In this document: positions 27,717 through 35,611 of the stretch, one piece after another | How the letters are laid out: each line of letters starts with the position of its first letter | Numbering within the stretch: position 1 is the stretch's first letter | NCBI GenBank assembly: GCA_002480495.1 | Contig: DLCG01000008.1 | Location: 23,243-87,242 of the forward strand | Direction: 5' to 3' | DNA: 64,000 bases | Source: Rhodobiaceae bacterium UBA7804 | Lineage (GTDB): Bacteria; Pseudomonadota; Alphaproteobacteria; Parvibaculales; Parvibaculaceae | Position numbers and translations under genes: made by a program | The notes under the pieces: model-generated | Databases searched by the model: none | Seen by the model: the letters and a program-made list of their open reading frames with translations, nothing else | Told to the model about the DNA's origin: nothing

Positions 27717-28517
27717 ATGACCGGCAAGGCTTCTCTGGCGCGCGCCGCGCGAGACGTTCTTCTGTGCGGCGATGCGCGCGGCAAGGCGGCCCTTGCACGC
27801 GAGGTCGCTGCACGCTGGCGCGCAGGCGAACTGGAAGCCGATGGCGCGGTGGAAATGCCCGACCGGCCAAACCGGCCGGAGAAGCCGGAACTGCTCCTGC
27901 CTCGCGACATGCCGCGCCGAAGCTTCAAGGGCGAGCGGGGCCGCGTCGCCCTGCTGCACTCCCTGGCGCATATCGAACTCAATGCGATCGATCTGGCCTT
28001 CGACATCGCTGGCCGTTTTCAGTCCGAGAAGCTCCCACGCGCCTTCTTCGACGACTGGATCGGCGTTGGCGACGACGAGGCGCGGCATTTCACGATGCTT
28101 GAGGACCGGCTGGCGGATTTCGGCGCGCAATACGGCGACCTGCCCGCGCATGACGGTCTATGGCAGGCGGCGGAAGAAACCGGACACGACCTCCTCGCCC
28201 GGCTTGCCGTCGTGCCGATGGTTCTGGAAGCGCGCGGACTCGACGTGACGCCGGGGATGATCGAGCGGCTGAAATCTGCTGGCGACGAGCGGAGCGCCTC
28301 CATCCTCGATACGATCTATACGGAGGAACAGGGCCATGTCGGTGCGGGCACGCGCTGGTTCATTCATCTGTGCGAGGAACGCGGCCTTGCCTCGCAGCGG
28401 GTCTTCCACGAGCTGGTGAAGCGGCACTTCCGGGGCGCACTCAAGCCGCCCTTCAATGAGGTTGCGAGACGCGCAGCGGGGCTCGAGCCCGGCTTCTATG
28501 AGCCGCTGGCCGGGTGA
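27717..28517 (+). CDS. DUF455 ferritin-like protein
   Basis: This 266-residue protein of the DUF455 ferritin-like family has metal-ligand motifs HSLAHIELNAIDL, GDDEARHF, EARGLD and EEQGHV spaced over a four-helix bundle, implying a diiron centre. The family is uncharacterised; some relatives are near tRNA-hydroxylating MiaE enzymes in sequence space. The ATG at 27717 lies 5 bp after bcp, so they are probably cotranscribed, which suggests a link to oxidative stress. Confidence 0.82.
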   Translation: MTGKASLARAARDVLLCGDARGKAALAREVAARWRAGELEADGAVEMPDRPNRPEKPELLLPRDMPRRSFKGERGRVALLHSLAHIELNAIDLAFDIAGRFQSEKLPRAFFDDWIGVGDDEARHFTMLEDRLADFGAQYGDLPAHDGLWQAAEETGHDLLARLAVVPMVLEARGLDVTPGMIERLKSAGDERSASILDTIYTEEQGHVGAGTRWFIHLCEERGLASQRVFHELVKRHFRGALKPPFNEVARRAAGLEPGFYEPLAG

Positions 28518-28564
28518 AGGCACCTCCATGCCGGAGGCACTTTCTGCGATATGGTGAATCCAAA

Positions 28565-28576
28565 TTAACCATTAAC
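28565..28576 (+). promoter_or_regulatory. CtrA-like half-site upstream of the M23-bactofilin pair
   Basis: TTAACCAT at 28565-28572 matches the CtrA half-site known from Caulobacter and runs into a second TTAAC at 28572-28576. It lies about 90 bp before the peptidase start. CtrA control would fit a cell-cycle role, but a single site by eye is weak evidence. Confidence 0.35.
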
Positions 28577-28666
28577 ATCAAAACTCTACACGCGTATGTT
28601 GTCAGCCTGTGCCAAATTGGGGTGGAATAGGCATACAAAGATGGGGGTCATGGGGCATTGAGGGGC

Positions 28667-30037
28667 ATGCACCAACGGCATAGCTGGGCCGATAAATTCC
28701 GCAGTTTTCTGCGGCATATGTACGTGGAGCGGCAGATCTACATCCGCAGCCACGGCCATGTGCAATTCATCTCGTTGTCGCCGCTGACGCAGACCGCGTT
28801 CGCGGCGATTGCGTTCGTGTTCCTGAGCTGGATCGCATTCGCCTCGGTGAATGTCGTCTTCAAGGAACAGATCATCGCCGCGAAGGATCGCCGCTACATC
28901 AAGATGCAGGGCGGCTATGAGGAGAGGCTGGCGCAGCTTCAGTCGGCCTATGACGAGCTCAACGGCCAGCTTGTGATTACCGAAGAGCGCTTCCTAGCGA
29001 CGACCCGGCAGCTCGAAGAAAAGCACAAGCAGCTTGCCGCGCTGATGAGCCAGCGGCAGACGGCGAGCTCTCAGCTCGACACGATGCGCCGCCGCTACGC
29101 CGCCACGCTGTCCGGCCAGAACGAAACCGCGAGCGAGGGCAACACGGTCCTCATGCGCGTCGACGGCGCCTCGGAAGGGCCGGATATCGTCCACACGACG
29201 GCGCGGCCGGAACGCGCGGAAGACCTCGAGCCATTTGTCATAGATATTAGCGAAGGCATTGATTTCGCTGGACTTGCCGGAAGCGGCGAGGACGACAATG
29301 CGGTCGTTTCCCTGATTGATACAAGGCTTGCCCAGATCGATACGGCACAGCAGAGCCTGATCAACAATGTCGAGGAAGTGACCGACCGCCGTGTCCGGGA
29401 GCTCAAATCGATCATCAGCATGACGAAGGTCGTCGACCCCGAGGAGATGCTGGAGCGGACAGCCGGCGATGGCGGCGAAGCCCAGGGCGGCCCCTTCATC
29501 GATCTCGCCGATACGGACGCCCTTGCCGGCGGCGGCGACGAGAGCGGCTTCGCGAAGCAGCTTTTCCGGGTAAGCCAGAATCTCAAGAAAATGGCCGATC
29601 TCGAGGAATCCATTGCCAGAATGCCTCTTGCCTCGCCGCTTGTCAGCTATCGCAAGACGAGCAGCTTCGGCTCGCGCCGCGACCCTTTCAACGGACGGAT
29701 GGCCTTCCATTCCGGCGAGGACATGGCGGCCTATTACGGCGCTCCGATCTACGCCCCCGCCAGCGGAAAGGTGACCTATGCCGGCTGGAAAGGCGGCTAT
29801 GGCCGGGTGATCGAAATCGACCATGGCAACGGATTCCGCACGCGCTACGGTCATCTTGGCAAGATCTCGGTCAAGGCTGGCCAGGAAATTGCATTCCGTG
29901 AGGTCCTAGGCAAAGTCGGGTCCTCTGGACGCAGCAGCGGACCCCATCTTCACTATGAGGTCTGGTTCGACGGTATCGTTCGCAACCCCTCCAAGTTTAT
30001 CGAGGCAGGGCATTATGTTTTCGCGAAGCAAGGATAA
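28667..30037 (+). CDS. M23-family peptidoglycan endopeptidase, membrane-anchored
   Basis: The protein (about 456 residues) has a basic cytoplasmic N-terminus, a membrane helix (about 45-65), a long coiled coil (about 75-150) and a C-terminal LytM/M23 domain. Zinc ligands are visible in the HSGED motif and in GPHLHYEV. It should cut peptidoglycan crosslinks, or activate an amidase if catalysis is weak. Its end overlaps the bactofilin start by 23 bp, and M23-bactofilin pairing is recurrent in bacteria, where bactofilin localises the hydrolase. A TTG at 28658 is an alternative start. Confidence 0.88.
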   Translation: MHQRHSWADKFRSFLRHMYVERQIYIRSHGHVQFISLSPLTQTAFAAIAFVFLSWIAFASVNVVFKEQIIAAKDRRYIKMQGGYEERLAQLQSAYDELNGQLVITEERFLATTRQLEEKHKQLAALMSQRQTASSQLDTMRRRYAATLSGQNETASEGNTVLMRVDGASEGPDIVHTTARPERAEDLEPFVIDISEGIDFAGLAGSGEDDNAVVSLIDTRLAQIDTAQQSLINNVEEVTDRRVRELKSIISMTKVVDPEEMLERTAGDGGEAQGGPFIDLADTDALAGGGDESGFAKQLFRVSQNLKKMADLEESIARMPLASPLVSYRKTSSFGSRRDPFNGRMAFHSGEDMAAYYGAPIYAPASGKVTYAGWKGGYGRVIEIDHGNGFRTRYGHLGKISVKAGQEIAFREVLGKVGSSGRSSGPHLHYEVWFDGIVRNPSKFIEAGHYVFAKQG

Positions 30038-30605
30038 AGACACCGACTCCAAGGCGGCGGCTCCGGCCGCGGCGGCTCCCGTCAGCGCCCCGTCGGGCGG
30101 CCGGCGGCCCAATGTGCGCACCGCGCCGTCGATCATCTCGAACGACCTCGTGGTGCATGGCAACCTGACGGCGACCGGCGACATCCAGGTCGACGGTACC
30201 GTCGAAGGCGATATTCGCAGCCAGTCGCTGACAATCGGCGAGAAGGCCTCGATCACAGGCGAAATCGTGGCGGAGGACATCGTGATCCGCGGCCGCGTCG
30301 TCGGCACGATCCGCGGGCGGCGCGTGCAGCTCGCCTCGACCTGCCACGTAGAAGGCGACATTCTCCACGAGGCGCTGGCCGTCGAAACGGGCGCGTTCTT
30401 CGAGGGCGCCTGCCGCCATTCCGACGACCCGATCAGCCAGCAATCGGCCTCGACCGCGCGCACCGCGCCCGCTCCGAAGCCCGCAGCGGCGCCGGTCAGC
30501 ACCGGCACGGGCCTCGGCTCCGGCTCCCGCCCCACCGCCGGCAATGACAGCCCGGTCGTGGTGAATGACGGGGGCGTGGTCGTCAAGCGGCCCGCCGCGC
30601 AGTAA
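30015..30605 (+). CDS. Bactofilin
   Basis: This 196-residue bactofilin (CcmA/BacA family) has a disordered Ala/Pro-rich N-terminus (1-40), a central right-handed beta-helix of repeated hydrophobic hexads (about 45-140; IISNDLVVHGNLTATGDI and following turns), and a low-complexity Ala/Pro/Gly/Thr tail. Bactofilins form membrane-associated filaments that position cell-wall enzymes. The ATG lies inside the M23 gene, indicating coupled translation of filament and hydrolase. Confidence 0.93.
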   Translation: MFSRSKDKDTDSKAAAPAAAAPVSAPSGGRRPNVRTAPSIISNDLVVHGNLTATGDIQVDGTVEGDIRSQSLTIGEKASITGEIVAEDIVIRGRVVGTIRGRRVQLASTCHVEGDILHEALAVETGAFFEGACRHSDDPISQQSASTARTAPAPKPAAAPVSTGTGLGSGSRPTAGNDSPVVVNDGGVVVKRPAAQ

Positions 30606-30631
30606 GCGCGAGAAAATTCGAGGGGAAGAAT

Positions 30632-30661
30632 GGCCGGAGGCGCATGTCTCCGGCCTTTTTC
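30632..30661 (+). terminator. Intrinsic terminator of the M23-bactofilin unit
   Basis: GGCCGGAG (30632-30639) and CTCCGGCC (30648-30655) form an 8-bp stem with an 8-nt loop, followed directly by TTTTT. Confidence 0.85.
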
Positions 30662-30727
30662 GTTACGTGACCGTGACGATTGACGGAAACGGCGGAAAGC
30701 TGCGGTTTTTACGCCGGCCCCGGCTGA

Positions 30728-30755
30728 CCGTCATCTAAACGTCACGCAAACGTCA
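30728..30755 (+). promoter_or_regulatory. Pho-box-like array of three direct repeats
   Basis: GTCA cores occur at 30730, 30741 and 30752, exactly 11 bp apart, within repeats CCGTCAT, ACGTCAC and ACGTCAT; the last two share AAACGTCA. An 11-bp period with GTCA cores is the architecture of PhoB operators. No gene starts just downstream on the plus strand, so the target is unknown. Confidence 0.4.
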
Positions 30756-30990
30756 TATTGGGCGCAGTTATCCCCGCCACCGGGGACAAGCACCCTGCCC
30801 TCATCAAAGTCTCGGGAAGTCAGGGAGGATGCAATCCCGCACCGGGAAGAGTGCATTTCCCTGTGCTCAAAAATGTGCCGGAACTGGACTGGCCGCTAAC
30901 CGTGTCCCGGCCCCGAACGGAGAGACGCATCCGGAGCGCGTTGCGGTGCGGAGCGATTTCCCCGGGTGATGGAGAGAAAAAAGTAATCCT

Positions 30991-31046
30991 CCCCCGCCCC
31001 GAAATTCGCGTCCGCAAATTTCGACCCGCCCCCAGGGGCGGGTGGG
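30991..31046 (-). repeat. Double-hairpin repeat element, copy 1 (after prfB)
   Basis: Read on the minus strand, a GC hairpin (stem 31024-31032 with 31035-31043, 2-nt loop) is followed by a second hairpin built on GAAATT/AATTTC (31001-31006 with 31017-31022) and then GGGGCGGGGG. The same order of parts occurs after ponA at 35612-35666. It starts about 24 nt after the prfB stop and may also act in termination. Confidence 0.6.
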
Positions 31047-31069
31047 ATGAGAATGAAGAGCGCGCTGCC

Positions 31070-32198
31070 CTAGTCGATGTCCTCGACGGGCTCGGCCGTG
31101 CCGTGGACGCGGGCGGCGAGCGCCGCGGCCATGAAGGGATCGAGATCGCCGTCGAGCACCTTCGAGGGGTCCGGGCTTTCGACGCCGGTGCGCAGGTCCT
31201 TCACCATCTGATAGGGCTGCAGTACATAGGAGCGGATCTGGTGACCCCAGCCGATGTCGCTCTTGCCCGCCTCTTGCGCCGCGGCGGCCTCCTCGCGCTT
31301 CTGCAGCTCCATCTCGTAGAGGCGCGCGCGCAGCATGTCCCAGGCGGCGGCGCGGTTCTTGTGCTGCGAGCGCTCGTTCTGACAGGCGACGACGATGCCC
31401 GTCGGAATATGCGTGATGCGCACCGCGCTGTCCGTCTTGTTGATGTGCTGACCGCCGGCGCCCGACGCGCGATAGGTATCGACGCGGCAGTCGCTCTCGT
31501 TGATCTGGATGTCGATGCGGTCATCGACCACGGGATAGACCCAGACGGAGGAGAAGCTCGTGTGGCGGCGCGCGGCGCTGTCGTAGGGCGAGATGCGGAC
31601 GAGCCGGTGGACGCCCGACTCCGTCTTCAGCCAGCCATAGGCATTGTGGCCCTTCACGAGAATGGTGGCCGACTTGATGCCCGCCTCTTCGCCGTCATGG
31701 CGCTCGACGAGCTCGACCTTGTAGCCCTTGCGCTCCGCCCAGCGCGTATACATGCGCAGCAGCATCTGCGCCCAGTCCTGGCTTTCCGTGCCGCCCGCGC
31801 CGGCATGAACTTCAACATAGGTGTCGTTGGCGTCGGCCTCGCCGGAGAGGAGCGTCTCGATCTCGGCTTCGGCGGCTTCGTCGCGCGCGGCCTTCAGCGC
31901 GGCCTCGGCTTCGGCGACGATGCCTTCATCGCCTTCCGCCTCGCCCATCTCGATCAGTTCGAGATTGTCGGCAAGCGCGGCTTCCAGTTTGCGGTAGCGG
32001 CCGATCGCCTCTTCGAGGCGCGTGCGCTCGCGCATCAGGCCCTGCGCCTTCTCGGGATCGTTCCAGAAGTCGGGATCTTCGGCTTTCGCCGTCAGTTCAT
32101 CGAAGCGTCGGAGAGCGGCATCCCAGTCAAAGATGCCTCCTCAGCAGTGCGAGCGACTGCTTGATTTCGTCGGCGACGGTCTGCGTCTCGGCGCGCAT
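31070..32198 (-). CDS. prfB: Peptide chain release factor 2, expressed by programmed +1 frameshift
   Basis: RF2 terminates translation at UGA and UAA. The first frame starts at ATG 32198 and gives 23 codons ending at an in-frame TGA (32129-32127); after a +1 shift it continues to the stop at 31070, for a product of about 375 residues. The body carries the GGQ motif in SGAGGQHINKTD, the SPY form of the codon-recognition tripeptide in VRISPYDSAARRHTSF, and the PCRF domain. A plain ORF search would start at 32035 and miss about 54 residues. ponA and amiC lie further along on the same strand, as usual, but separated from prfB by inserted genes. Confidence 0.95.
32126..32141 (-). promoter_or_regulatory. 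prfB programmed +1 frameshift site
   Basis: On the minus strand the order is AGGAGG (32141-32136), CAT, CTT (32132-32130), TGA (32129-32127), C. This is the classical RF2 autoregulatory signal: an internal Shine-Dalgarno three bases before a CUU-UGA-C slip site. When RF2 is scarce the ribosome shifts +1 and makes more RF2. Confidence 0.95.
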
Positions 32199-32304
32199 GG
32201 GCGTGAACTCTTCTCGGTATCTACGTGTCTCGGGCCGGATTCGGCCCCTTCGCTGGCGCGGAAAATAGGGGGGATGGGGGGAGGTGTAAAGGGAAAGGGG
32301 CCGC

Positions 32305-32316
32305 CTAGACGTCTAG
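32305..32316. promoter_or_regulatory. Perfect 12-bp palindrome upstream of the DUF3883 gene
   Basis: CTAGACGTCTAG is a perfect inverted repeat 60 bp before the DUF3883 ATG. It could be an operator for that gene; no regulator gene is adjacent. CTAG-containing palindromes are rare in high-G+C genomes, which makes chance less likely but does not prove function. Confidence 0.3.
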
Positions 32317-32376
32317 TTCCTATTGTATGGAGCAGCCGGGTCCCCCTACCCTGGCTCTAGATTCTGCGGGGGATAG

Positions 32377-33216
32377 ATGAGCGACAGCGCGAGAACCGGC
32401 GAGGACTGGAGCGATCAGGAGATCGACCTGATCGTCGCCGACTATTTCGCGATGCTCGACATGGAACTGAATGGCGAACCCTATGTGAAGGCGCGTCGCA
32501 ACGCTGCACTTCAAGATCTGACCGGGCGCTCCAAAGGCTCCATTGAGTTCAAACATCAGAATATTAGCGCTGTCCTCGAAGTACTAGAGCGGCCTTGGAT
32601 ACCGGGCTACAAACCGATGCGGAATTTTCAACGCGCGCTTCTCGAGCGTGTTGAAGAGTTTCTCGATCATCAGGATACAGGAACGACGCTGTTGCTCCCG
32701 CGTAAAATGGAATTCGCCGAACACGGCATATTGTTCGTGGGAGAAGCACCGAAAAAGATTGAGCGCCCGGAGGCCTCAAACCCCGAACTTGCCCGGCTCG
32801 TGCGAAAATTTGACCCCGCGCTCAGAGACGAACGCAACCGGCAGCTTGGAAAGCTCGGCGAGGAATGCGTGTTCAACTCGGAGCGGGCTCGTCTCACGAC
32901 CGCCGGGCGCACTGATCTTGCCGAGAAGGTCAAATGGGTTGCACGGGATGAGGGAGACGGCGCCGGGTTTGACGTGCTGTCTTTCACGGACCGCGGCGAA
33001 GAGCGCTTCCTCGAAGTGAAGACGACCGTCGGCAGCGAGCAGACGCCCTTCTACCTCTCCCGAAATGAAAAGCTGTTCTCGGAAGAACGGCAGGACGCCT
33101 TCCGCATCTTCCGGCTCTACGACTTCGCGCGGGCGCCAAAAGCGTTCGAGATCGCGCCGCCCCTTGAAAGCAAGCTCATTCTGGAAACGGCGAACTACAA
33201 AGCATCGTTTAGGTAA
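32377..33216 (+). CDS. DUF3883 domain protein, probable PD-(D/E)XK-type nuclease
   Basis: The 279-residue protein has two parts. Residues 10-90 form an N-terminal module with the signature EFKHQNISAVL...GYKP..NFQ, which recurs in front of different nuclease domains in restriction-like proteins. Residues about 155-275 are a DUF3883 domain with a nuclease-like set of acids: Glu162/163 (LGEECV), Asp199 (GFDVLSF) and the Glu213-Val-Lys215 triad (FLEVKTT). This suggests DNA cleavage, perhaps of modified or foreign DNA. A GGGGGAT ribosome-binding site precedes the ATG. It is followed 54 bp later by a HEPN gene, and the two probably form a defence-type cargo unit between prfB and ponA. Confidence 0.8.
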   Translation: MSDSARTGEDWSDQEIDLIVADYFAMLDMELNGEPYVKARRNAALQDLTGRSKGSIEFKHQNISAVLEVLERPWIPGYKPMRNFQRALLERVEEFLDHQDTGTTLLLPRKMEFAEHGILFVGEAPKKIERPEASNPELARLVRKFDPALRDERNRQLGKLGEECVFNSERARLTTAGRTDLAEKVKWVARDEGDGAGFDVLSFTDRGEERFLEVKTTVGSEQTPFYLSRNEKLFSEERQDAFRIFRLYDFARAPKAFEIAPPLESKLILETANYKASFR

Positions 33217-33270
33217 GCGTCGCCAAAGATAGGCGTCAACGGAATGCTATTTAGCTAGAAAGGGTGCTTC

Positions 33271-34227
33271 ATGGAAAAATTTCTTCTTATTTCTTCCTTT
33301 CGGCACCTCAACATTGACGGCACGCTCCAAGCCCCATTCACGCTGCTTCCCGGCATCGACATCACAAATCAGAAATCGAAAAAGAACGAACTGTTAGCGG
33401 ATCAAAACATTGTAGCGCTAATGGGACTAATCGAGGCCAACCATCTTTTAGATAGCCCAAACATTGTTTTCTGTGAGTTCGACGAGAAGGACCTAGGAAA
33501 TTTAGATTTAGAGAAGTCCTTGTTGTTGATTTTGCTTTGGATAAAAGGGCTGTTCAGAAGCGCTTGGGTGTTATCCGACCATAACCTTGAATGCGACGCT
33601 GCTTATCTCTTCAAGTACGAGCACGGACAACTAGAACGAGGAACAAGCAATTTCCTCGCTCAACACATCACGAGGGCGGATTGCTCGAAGTCAGAAACCA
33701 CACTTGATTTTGAAGCTCTCAAGAAATGGGAACGACTACATGACAACATAAGCTCATACCTTCACATGAAAAATTCGAGCGATCTACGTTTCTTCATGGA
33801 AAAGGGGTACTGCAGAATTGGACGAGCGTTTCAATTCATTGACAACGCTCGTGCGGCACCCAACACAAGCATCAAAATCGCTCACTACATGAGCGCTTTC
33901 GAAGCCTTGTTTTCGACAAGCTCCGCAGAACTGTCGCACAAATTGTCCGAGCGAGTAGCGTTCTTCCTTTCGGAGTACGGCAAGTCTCATACAAAAATTG
34001 AGGTCTTTAAAAACATCAAAACTGCCTACGAGATAAGATCGAAGCTTGTTCATGGAGACAATCTGCCTAAGGGCAAGATAGGTCAGCTACCTGAAGTTTC
34101 ATCCACGTGCGATTCCTATCTTAGAGAAATCATGCAGATTATGTTTGGCGACCAGTCCCTAAAAGAACAGATAGATGTTACACCTGAAAAGCTCGATAAC
34201 TTCTTTGAACAAATGATATTTGGCTAG
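33271..34227 (+). CDS. ApeA-like HEPN domain protein
   Basis: The 318-residue protein has an unrecognised N-terminal region (1-190) and a C-terminal helical HEPN domain: HYMSAFEALFS, then LSHKLSERVAFFLSEYG, then YEIRSKLVHGD. The last gives the R-x4-H RNase motif (Arg256, His261). This pattern is that of the ApeA-type HEPN family, which includes an experimentally known anti-phage protein, though ApeA itself is considerably longer. The gene is visibly AT-rich compared with all neighbours, with codons such as TTA and ATA that are rare in this window, indicating recent acquisition. An RNase triggered by infection is the working hypothesis; the trigger is unknown. Confidence 0.75.
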   Translation: MEKFLLISSFRHLNIDGTLQAPFTLLPGIDITNQKSKKNELLADQNIVALMGLIEANHLLDSPNIVFCEFDEKDLGNLDLEKSLLLILLWIKGLFRSAWVLSDHNLECDAAYLFKYEHGQLERGTSNFLAQHITRADCSKSETTLDFEALKKWERLHDNISSYLHMKNSSDLRFFMEKGYCRIGRAFQFIDNARAAPNTSIKIAHYMSAFEALFSTSSAELSHKLSERVAFFLSEYGKSHTKIEVFKNIKTAYEIRSKLVHGDNLPKGKIGQLPEVSSTCDSYLREIMQIMFGDQSLKEQIDVTPEKLDNFFEQMIFG

Positions 34228-34275
34228 CAAGAGCGAGGTATTTTATAATCTCGTCGCTTGATGATGGGCACGACG

Positions 34276-34349
34276 ATCCCGGTTTACGCCGGGATGACAC
34301 CTGTGGTTGAGGTGAGGCCCATGGGCCCCGGCTTTCGCCGGGGTGACAC
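34276..34349. repeat. Pair of related hairpin repeats after the HEPN gene
   Basis: Two 23-bp units end in TGACAC: stem 34276-34282/34289-34295 with loop TTTACG, and stem 34326-34332/34337-34343 with loop TTTC. Their 23-base cores differ at about 3 positions. The second is followed by a T-rich run and may terminate the HEPN transcript. Units of this form (CCCGGC-TTTCG-GCCGGG-TGAC-like) are typical dispersed palindromes of alphaproteobacterial genomes. Confidence 0.65.
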
Positions 34350-34374
34350 TTTTATTTTTGGCAGACGCCGAGCT

Positions 34375-35562
34375 TCAGAGGGCGTTTCCCGCCGCAAATC
34401 CCGATGCCCAGGCCCATTGGAAGTTGAAGCCGCCGAGGTGGCCGGTGACGTCGAGGACTTCGCCGATGAAATAGAGGCCCGGTATGTCGCGGGCTTCCAT
34501 CGTTTTCGAAGAAAGGTCCTTCGTATCGACGCCGCCTGCGGTGACTTCCGCCGTGCGGAAACCCTCCGTCCCCTGAGGTTTGACGCGCCAGCTATTCACC
34601 TGCTCGCCAAGCGCACGGAGGCGCTTGTCGGAGAGGTCCGCGAGGCGGCCGGTGACCTCCGTCATTTCGCAGAGACGTTCGGCAAGGCTTTTCGGCAGGA
34701 GGCGCGAGAGCGCCGTTTCCACTTCCTGTTTCGGCTGGGAGGCGCGCGCCTCGCGCAGTTCCGCGAAAACATCGTGGCCGGGGCCTAAGTTCACCACGAT
34801 CTCGTCGCCCTCTTTCCAGTAAGATGAAATCTGCAGGATGGCGGGGCCGGAGAGACCGCGATGCGTGAAGAGGAGCGCCTCGGCGAAGCGCGTCTTTCCG
34901 CAGGCGACTTCGGCATCGACCGAGACGCCGGAAAGCCCTTCGAGCTTCTCGCGCAGTTCCGGCCCGAAGGTGAAAGGCACGAGCGCGGGACGCGGCGGAA
35001 CCAAGCCAAGCCCGAACTGGCGCGCGATGTCGTAACCCAGACCCGTCGCGCCCATCTTGGGGATCGACTTGCCGCCCGTCGCGACGACGAGCGAGGCGGC
35101 CTCGAAGCGGCCCTTCGAGGTTTCGACGGTAAAGTTGCCCTCTCCTCTCAATACGGATTTCACTTCCGTTTCGAGGCTGATAGTCACACCGCCCTTCTCA
35201 CATTCATCGAGCAGCATGTCGATGATCTGCTGCGAGGAGCCGTCGCAGAACAATTGCCCGAGCGTCTTTTCGTGCCAGGCGATGCCATATGCATCGACCA
35301 TGGCGATGAAGTCCGCGGGCCTGAAACCGGCAAGCGCCGAAATGCAGAAGCGCGGATTGTCCGAAAGGAAGTTCTTCGGCGTGGTGTGGATATTGGTGAA
35401 GTTGCAGCGCCCGCCGCCGGAGATGCGGATCTTCTCGCCGGGTTTCTTCGCATGATCGATGACGAGGACGCGGCGGCCGCGCCTGCCCGCCGTCAGCGCG
35501 CAGAAGAGACCTGCGCCGCCCGCGCCGAGGATGATCGCGTCATAGGTCGGGGAGGATGAAAT
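34375..35562 (-). CDS. HI0933-family NAD(P)/FAD-dependent oxidoreductase, non-canonical start
   Basis: The frame encodes a full HI0933-type flavoprotein of about 395 residues: dinucleotide-binding YDAIILGAGGAGLFCA near the N-terminus, KIRISGGGRCNFTN, VVATGGKSIPKMGATG, and a C-terminal FAD motif with YFIGEVLDVTGHLGGFNFQWAWASG. The first ATG in frame (35301) would remove the Rossmann motif, and there is no ATG, GTG or TTG upstream in frame. An ATT at 35562, six bases after a CCGGAG, is the best initiation codon and gives the expected N-terminus; a sequencing frameshift is the alternative. The function of the family is poorly defined (an aminoacetone-oxidase-like fold has been described). Confidence 0.75.
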   Translation of the reverse strand: MSSSPTYDAIILGAGGAGLFCALTAGRRGRRVLVIDHAKKPGEKIRISGGGRCNFTNIHTTPKNFLSDNPRFCISALAGFRPADFIAMVDAYGIAWHEKTLGQLFCDGSSQQIIDMLLDECEKGGVTISLETEVKSVLRGEGNFTVETSKGRFEAASLVVATGGKSIPKMGATGLGYDIARQFGLGLVPPRPALVPFTFGPELREKLEGLSGVSVDAEVACGKTRFAEALLFTHRGLSGPAILQISSYWKEGDEIVVNLGPGHDVFAELREARASQPKQEVETALSRLLPKSLAERLCEMTEVTGRLADLSDKRLRALGEQVNSWRVKPQGTEGFRTAEVTAGGVDTKDLSSKTMEARDIPGLYFIGEVLDVTGHLGGFNFQWAWASGFAAGNAL

Positions 35563-35611
35563 GGCGGGCTCCGGAGACTCAAGGGTGTCGGAAGAAGGAA
35601 TAGCACGACCG

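Larger units (their letters stand above)
30606..31069. other. 464-bp region without a gene
   Basis: Between bactofilin (plus) and the 3' end of prfB (minus) lie the bactofilin terminator, a three-repeat Pho-box-like array (30730-30755), and a double-hairpin repeat near prfB. A 46-codon frame from an ATG at 30829 lacks a correctly spaced ribosome-binding site and was not accepted. The segment 30756-30990 has no assigned content; a small RNA is possible but unproven. Confidence 0.4.

Noticed and set aside
30829..30970. A 46-codon ORF downstream of the Pho-box-like array
   Set aside because: Its GGGAGG abuts the ATG with no spacing, and the product has no recognisable feature; not enough to call a gene.
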